Shown: positions 59,960 to 64,000 of the stretch, in pieces
How positions within the stretch are numbered: position 1 is the first letter of the stretch
How the letters are laid out: the number at the start of each line of letters is the position of its first letter
Origin: Chryseolinea serpens
GTDB lineage: Bacteria; Bacteroidota; Bacteroidia; Cytophagales; Cyclobacteriaceae
Direction of reading: 5' to 3'
Assembly (NCBI RefSeq): GCF_900129725.1
Contig: NZ_FQWQ01000003.1
Location: 340,686-404,685, forward strand
DNA: 64,000 nucleotides
Position numbers and translations under genes: made by a program
The notes under the pieces: generated by a model
Seen by the model: only the letters and a program-made list of their open reading frames with translations
Database searches by the model: none
Told to the model about the DNA's origin: nothing

Positions 59960-62041
59960 ATGAAAAAATCAAACGACGTCATCAGGTATTTTTTGTATGG
60001 GATCGTCTGCTCTATTTGTTTTGGCTGCGGCAAGACAGCCGTGGCGCCACTCCCGGTTGGCCCTGTGCCATCGGAAAACCAAATGCGGTGGCAGGAAATG
60101 GAGTATTACGCCTTCGTTCATTTCTCATTGAATACCTATACCGACCAGTCCTGGGGTTATGGTAATGAAGATATCAATCTGTTTGATCCCGAAAAACTCG
60201 ATTGCCGGCAGTGGGCCCGCATTTGCAAGGAGTCGGGCATGAAGGGAATAATATTGACGGCAAAGCACCACTCCGGTTTTTGTCTTTGGCCTTCTGAATA
60301 CACGGAATATTCCGTCAAAAACGCTCCCTGGAAAAACGGAAAGGGAGATGTGGTTCGTGAAATGGCCGACGCGTGTAAGGAATACGGTTTGAAACTGGGG
60401 ATATATGTTTCTCCGTGGGATCGGAATCGTCCTGATTATGGAAGACCCGAATACATCACGTATTTCAGAAACCAGATTAAAGAATTGCTCACGAATTATG
60501 GTCCCATCTTCGAAATATGGTTCGATGGTGCAAACGGGGGTAACGGATATTACGGGGGCGCCGATGAAAATCGTACCATTGATCGCACCACCTATTATGA
60601 CTGGAAGAATACCTATAAGATGATCCGCCAATTACAACCCGAGATTGTGATCTGGAATGATGGCGGCGACCGTGGTGATCTTCGTTGGGTCGGAACGGAA
60701 TCCGGTTATGTGGGCGAAACCAACTGGAGCCTGTTGAACGCCACAGGAGAAGTAGAATGGGCAATGTTGCATTATGGTTTGGAAAACGGTGATTCATGGG
60801 TGCCGGCAGAAGTGAATACTTCCATCCGTCCGGAGTGGTTTTATCATCCCAAGGAAGACAACAAAGTAAAGACGGTGCCGCAATTGATGGAGACGTACTA
60901 TAACTCGATTGGCCGCAATGGAACACTGCTCCTCAATTTTCCCATTATGCCGAACGGTTTAATACATGAAAACGACAAAAAAGCGGCGTTGGAATTCGGC
61001 GCGACGGTGAAGGCCTCGTTCGCTGACAACCTGGCGAAAAAAAAGAAAGTAAGTGCTACGAATGTGCGCGGCGATTCGAAAAAATTTGAAGCTGAAAATT
61101 CAACCGACAGCAATCCGGATACGTATTGGACGACCGACGACAGCGTGACAACGGCTTCGTTGACCATCGATTTTGAAAAGCCAACTTCGGTCAACCGTTT
61201 TCTGGCGCAGGAATTTATTCGTCTGGGGCAACGGGTGAAGTCCTTTGCCGTGGAAGGGTTCATCGACGGAACCTGGAAAGAACTGACTAAAGGAACGACC
61301 ATCGGGTACAAGCGCATTCTTCGTTTTCCCAGTGTTGAGACAACCAAGATCCGTTTCACGATTACAGACGCCAAGGGCAGTCCGGTGATTTCCAACATCG
61401 GCGTTTTCAATGCCCCTGTATTTCTGAATGCTCCCACGATCATGAGAAATCAAGCCGGGGAAATAGTCATCGCCACCGATGACATCGGACCGTATTTCTA
61501 TTACACCCGGGACGGTAGCGAGCCAACGTCCAAGTCGGAAAAATATACCGGTCCTGTTCCGACGGAGGGAAAAATAGAGATAAAGGCTATTGCCTATGAT
61601 CCTGCTACCGATAAAAGCAGTCCGGTAGCACTCGAGAAATTTGATATTTCCCGAAAGGATTGGAAGATCGTTGGAATAGGTGATGAAAAAGCATACACGA
61701 TTCTCGATGGAAATATCTCGACCACATGGCATCAAAATAAAACGAAAGAAGTGGTGATCGATTTGGGAGGCGAACAAAATCTTAGCGGCTTCAAATATCA
61801 TCCCGATGAAAGCCGGTGGGAGCCGGGGATTATAACCCACTTCGAATTTTATGTGTCATCTGATAATAAGAAATGGAAACGTGTGGACCAGGGTGAGTTT
61901 TCGAACATCAAGAACAACCCGGTGTGGCAAATCAGGAAGTTCGCCCCGCTAAAGGCCCGGTTCATCAAGTTGCAGGCATTGAAGAATGCGGAGGACAATG
62001 ACAATATGGGATACGCAGAAATAGACGTGATCACGGACTGA
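59960..62041 (+). CDS. GH29 alpha-L-fucosidase with discoidin-like domains
   Basis: This 693-residue secreted enzyme has a hydrophobic N-terminus with a possible but non-canonical lipidation cysteine at residue 23. The GH29 barrel (about 38-345) shows YYAFVHFSLNTYTDQSWG, AKHHSGFCLWPS and the nucleophile Asp189 in EIWFDGANG. The order and spacing fit the GH29-B type, which prefers branched alpha-1,3/1,4-linked fucose. An F5/8-type-C-like domain (about 355-480), a chitobiase-like beta domain (YYTRDGSEPTSKS) and a second F5/8-type-C domain (about 560-690) follow; these may bind glycan. It is a retaining fucosidase. Confidence 0.92.
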   Translation: MKKSNDVIRYFLYGIVCSICFGCGKTAVAPLPVGPVPSENQMRWQEMEYYAFVHFSLNTYTDQSWGYGNEDINLFDPEKLDCRQWARICKESGMKGIILTAKHHSGFCLWPSEYTEYSVKNAPWKNGKGDVVREMADACKEYGLKLGIYVSPWDRNRPDYGRPEYITYFRNQIKELLTNYGPIFEIWFDGANGGNGYYGGADENRTIDRTTYYDWKNTYKMIRQLQPEIVIWNDGGDRGDLRWVGTESGYVGETNWSLLNATGEVEWAMLHYGLENGDSWVPAEVNTSIRPEWFYHPKEDNKVKTVPQLMETYYNSIGRNGTLLLNFPIMPNGLIHENDKKAALEFGATVKASFADNLAKKKKVSATNVRGDSKKFEAENSTDSNPDTYWTTDDSVTTASLTIDFEKPTSVNRFLAQEFIRLGQRVKSFAVEGFIDGTWKELTKGTTIGYKRILRFPSVETTKIRFTITDAKGSPVISNIGVFNAPVFLNAPTIMRNQAGEIVIATDDIGPYFYYTRDGSEPTSKSEKYTGPVPTEGKIEIKAIAYDPATDKSSPVALEKFDISRKDWKIVGIGDEKAYTILDGNISTTWHQNKTKEVVIDLGGEQNLSGFKYHPDESRWEPGIITHFEFYVSSDNKKWKRVDQGEFSNIKNNPVWQIRKFAPLKARFIKLQALKNAEDNDNMGYAEIDVITD

Positions 62042-62480
62042 TGCAGGTTTTTCGCGCCCGTCCGGTGGATACACTACGCGACTTACTCGAAGCGAGACCC
62101 TCGGTGATTGTAACAAACACCGAGGTGGTGATTTTTTCGCAACCAGGAAAAAGTAAAAAAGAGGATTGTGCTGGATCATAAAAAATAGTGTGTGCCAACG
62201 GGGACGTCATTACAAACTGATTCACACGGAGCTAGCAGAAAGGCGGATGTCGCGTTATTCTTTTCCGCTGAATAGCATTAAGTTGTATCTTTACTTGGCC
62301 CATAAAAGCCCAGTGTCGATAAAAGAAATGCTTGGATATGCATTGCGGATTTGTTGGCCCTGTTTTTTCACGGCTGCATGCTGTTTGAACCCGCGACGGG
62401 CTCCGCGACTTTGAGGTGGATCGGCGGGAGATAACAAGAAGCCTTACATTTATTTTGGATTTAACTATTCAGGTGAAGTC
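62042..62480. other. Intergenic region upstream of the second HTCS
   Basis: About 440 bp lie between the GH29 stop and the second HTCS start. A weak hairpin, CTCGGTG / CACCGAG (62100-62124), is followed by a T-run at 62132-62137 and may end the GH29 transcript. An 82-codon frame near 62166-62414 has no motif or start context that supports it. Confidence 0.5.
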
Positions 62481-64000
62481 GTGAGAGAGCGTAGTTTTTT
62501 TTTGGTAGCGTGGATCGCGGCTGTATTTATGGCGGTCCAGCCGGCTATGAAATTATTTGCACAGGAACATCGCTTTGGCCGCATCGATGACCGGAAGGGA
62601 TTGTCACACAACTATGTAAAAACATTCTATAAGGACAGGACCGGTTTTCTGTGGATAGGGACCGAGTCGGGTCTCAACCGTTTTGACGGTTATTCGCTCA
62701 AAGTATACCGCAACGATCCAGCCGACTCTACTTCTCTTTTTAATGATGATGTGGTGCGACTATACGAAGCACCCGGCGGAATGCTTGGTGTAGCAACATC
62801 GGTTTCGCTTTGCTTTTATAATCCGGCGACAGAAACGTTCACAACGGATTTTCGATTCCTTAAAAAATATGCCATTGAAAACCCTGGTGATCTCCTCAAT
62901 ATTATTCATGACAAAGCGGGTAACTACTGGTTTCTCTTAAAGAATAATGGGCTTGTGGTCTACAACGAAGAAAAGATGACCACGCGACCGTTCCGGCATC
63001 TGGATAGCGATACGACCACCCTTTTCACCAACAACGTCACTTCGGTTGTGGCTCACCAGGATGGAAGTTACTGGATAGCGCATTCCAATGGTGTTGCAGA
63101 GAACGTTGTCCTTGAAAAAGAGAAACTCAAGGTGGTTAACCGGGTCTCTTTTTCACCAAGGGAATCATCCGACAAAGACAGGTATCTTCAATGTGAATTG
63201 ACGATCGATAACGATGGAGATCTCTGGAGTTATCGGTCCAATATAGACGAAGGCGTGTTTTATTATAATGCAGCTAAACATAGCGTAAGCCACTTCGAAA
63301 GAAAATCCAAAGTTGTAGCCCTAAGAGACGACTTGATATCGGGCCTCGTTCAAGACAATAAAGGCAATATCTGGATTTCATACGGCAGCGCGGGAATTGA
63401 TATTCTCAATAAAAAGAATTTTGCCATAGAACGCATTTTGCATGATCCGGAGACGAATGAAGGGCTGAATGAGAATTCAATTGCCGGCATGTTTAAAGAT
63501 GAAGACGGTATCATCTGGGTGGGTACTTATAAAAAAGGCTTGAACTTCTTTCACGAAAGCATGATGCGGTTCCCGGTTTATAGCCGACACTCAAAACCGT
63601 ATCCGTTGCCTTTTGAGGACGTCAACCGTTTTGTGGAGGATAGGAAAGGCAATCTGTGGCTCGGCACAAACGGCGGAGGGTTGATCTACTTTGACAGGCA
63701 GAGCGGGCGCTTTACAACCTACAAACACAACCCGAAAGATCCGCATAGCCTGAGCAGCGATGTTGTTGTCAGTTTGTGTCTGGATCATGAGGACAAACTT
63801 TGGATAGGGACTTTCTTTGGTGGATTGAACTGTTTCGATGGCAAGACATTCACCCGGTATCAACACGATGCAAAAGACGCCACCAGCCTCCCCGGTAAAA
63901 GTGTGTGGGAAATCTTTGAAGATTCACAGCACCAGCTTTGGATTGGGATGCTCGACGGGGGGCTTAACCTCCTTGACCGGAAAAATAAGACATTTGCCCG
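62481..64000 (+). CDS. Second HTCS-type sensor regulator, 3'-truncated by window edge
   Basis: The frame is open from an in-frame stop at 62412 to the window end. The start is a GTG at 62481, preceded by AGGTGA; it gives a signal peptide/membrane segment (FFLVAWIAAVFMAVQPAMKLFAQ). The 506 visible residues are reg_prop repeats of a two-component regulator propeller: KDRTGFLWIGTESGLNRFDG, DEDGIIWVGTYKKGL, DRKGNLWLGTNGGGLIYFD, HEDKLWIGTFFGGLNCFDG. The kinase, receiver and AraC parts expected of an HTCS lie beyond the window, so a shorter histidine kinase is possible. It probably senses a second oligosaccharide of the same locus. Confidence 0.85.
   Translation, partial: MRERSFFLVAWIAAVFMAVQPAMKLFAQEHRFGRIDDRKGLSHNYVKTFYKDRTGFLWIGTESGLNRFDGYSLKVYRNDPADSTSLFNDDVVRLYEAPGGMLGVATSVSLCFYNPATETFTTDFRFLKKYAIENPGDLLNIIHDKAGNYWFLLKNNGLVVYNEEKMTTRPFRHLDSDTTTLFTNNVTSVVAHQDGSYWIAHSNGVAENVVLEKEKLKVVNRVSFSPRESSDKDRYLQCELTIDNDGDLWSYRSNIDEGVFYYNAAKHSVSHFERKSKVVALRDDLISGLVQDNKGNIWISYGSAGIDILNKKNFAIERILHDPETNEGLNENSIAGMFKDEDGIIWVGTYKKGLNFFHESMMRFPVYSRHSKPYPLPFEDVNRFVEDRKGNLWLGTNGGGLIYFDRQSGRFTTYKHNPKDPHSLSSDVVVSLCLDHEDKLWIGTFFGGLNCFDGKTFTRYQHDAKDATSLPGKSVWEIFEDSQHQLWIGMLDGGLNLLDRKNKTFA

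Noticed and set aside
62166..62414. An 82-codon plus-strand frame before the second HTCS
   Set aside because: It has no recognisable motif and no ribosome site, and its composition is unlike coding DNA of the window.

Overview
The window reads as chromosomal DNA of a Bacteroidota bacterium, most likely a soil or plant-litter Cytophagia-type organism. The evidence is a SusC/SusD pair, two hybrid two-component system (HTCS) regulators, secreted proteins ending in type IX secretion (T9SS) sorting domains, lipoproteins with Bacteroidota-style lipoboxes, and PadR regulators coupled to prefix-domain FtsX permeases. The genus assignment is inference. No rRNA, tRNA, CRISPR array, insertion sequence or prophage was recognised.

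Positions 1-34,000 are a mosaic of housekeeping, regulatory and surface genes. The minus strand starts with the sdhC-sdhA part of a succinate dehydrogenase operon (sdhA is cut by the window edge). It is followed by an RHS/YD-repeat lipoprotein, small membrane proteins, and a coupled gene pair encoding a thioredoxin-like protein and a kinase-like protein with no ATPase domain. Next come a very large T9SS-exported propeller protein, a PadR/FtsX-permease module, an eight-repeat T9SS-exported protein, a ZU5-like lipoprotein, and a NarL-type sensor kinase/response regulator pair. From 25,083 to 29,176 a DJ-1/AraC regulator faces a six-gene cassette (VOC, two DoxX, SRPBCC, NTF2-like, DUF4287/DUF5655) closed by a perfect 20-bp terminator stem. 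An ECF41 sigma-factor operon and a second PadR/permease module follow.

Positions 34,064-64,000 form one large polysaccharide utilisation locus (PUL) on the plus strand. It contains a degenerate ECF sigma-like gene; a GH43-GH10 fusion; a CE1-CBM48-CE1 double esterase; a GH95 enzyme; an HTCS; SusC, SusD and an FG-GAP/ASPIC lipoprotein; an alpha/beta-hydrolase esterase; a Nudix-fold regulator with a dead Nudix box; a GH9 enzyme; a GH29 alpha-L-fucosidase; and the start of a second HTCS. The enzymes fit an acetylated, possibly feruloylated, arabinoxylan-type hemicellulose with alpha-L-fucose or alpha-L-galactose caps. SusC and SusD would import oligosaccharides released at the surface, and the HTCS and sigma-like proteins would regulate expression.

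The most unusual non-coding signal is a two-palindrome element found upstream of both the sigma-like gene and the first HTCS. Its 44-bp first block is 39/44 identical between copies and its 23-bp second block 22/23. The distance between the two palindromes differs by 11 bp, about one DNA turn. A second striking signal is a pair of identical-geometry dyads, 39 bp apart, upstream of sdhC.
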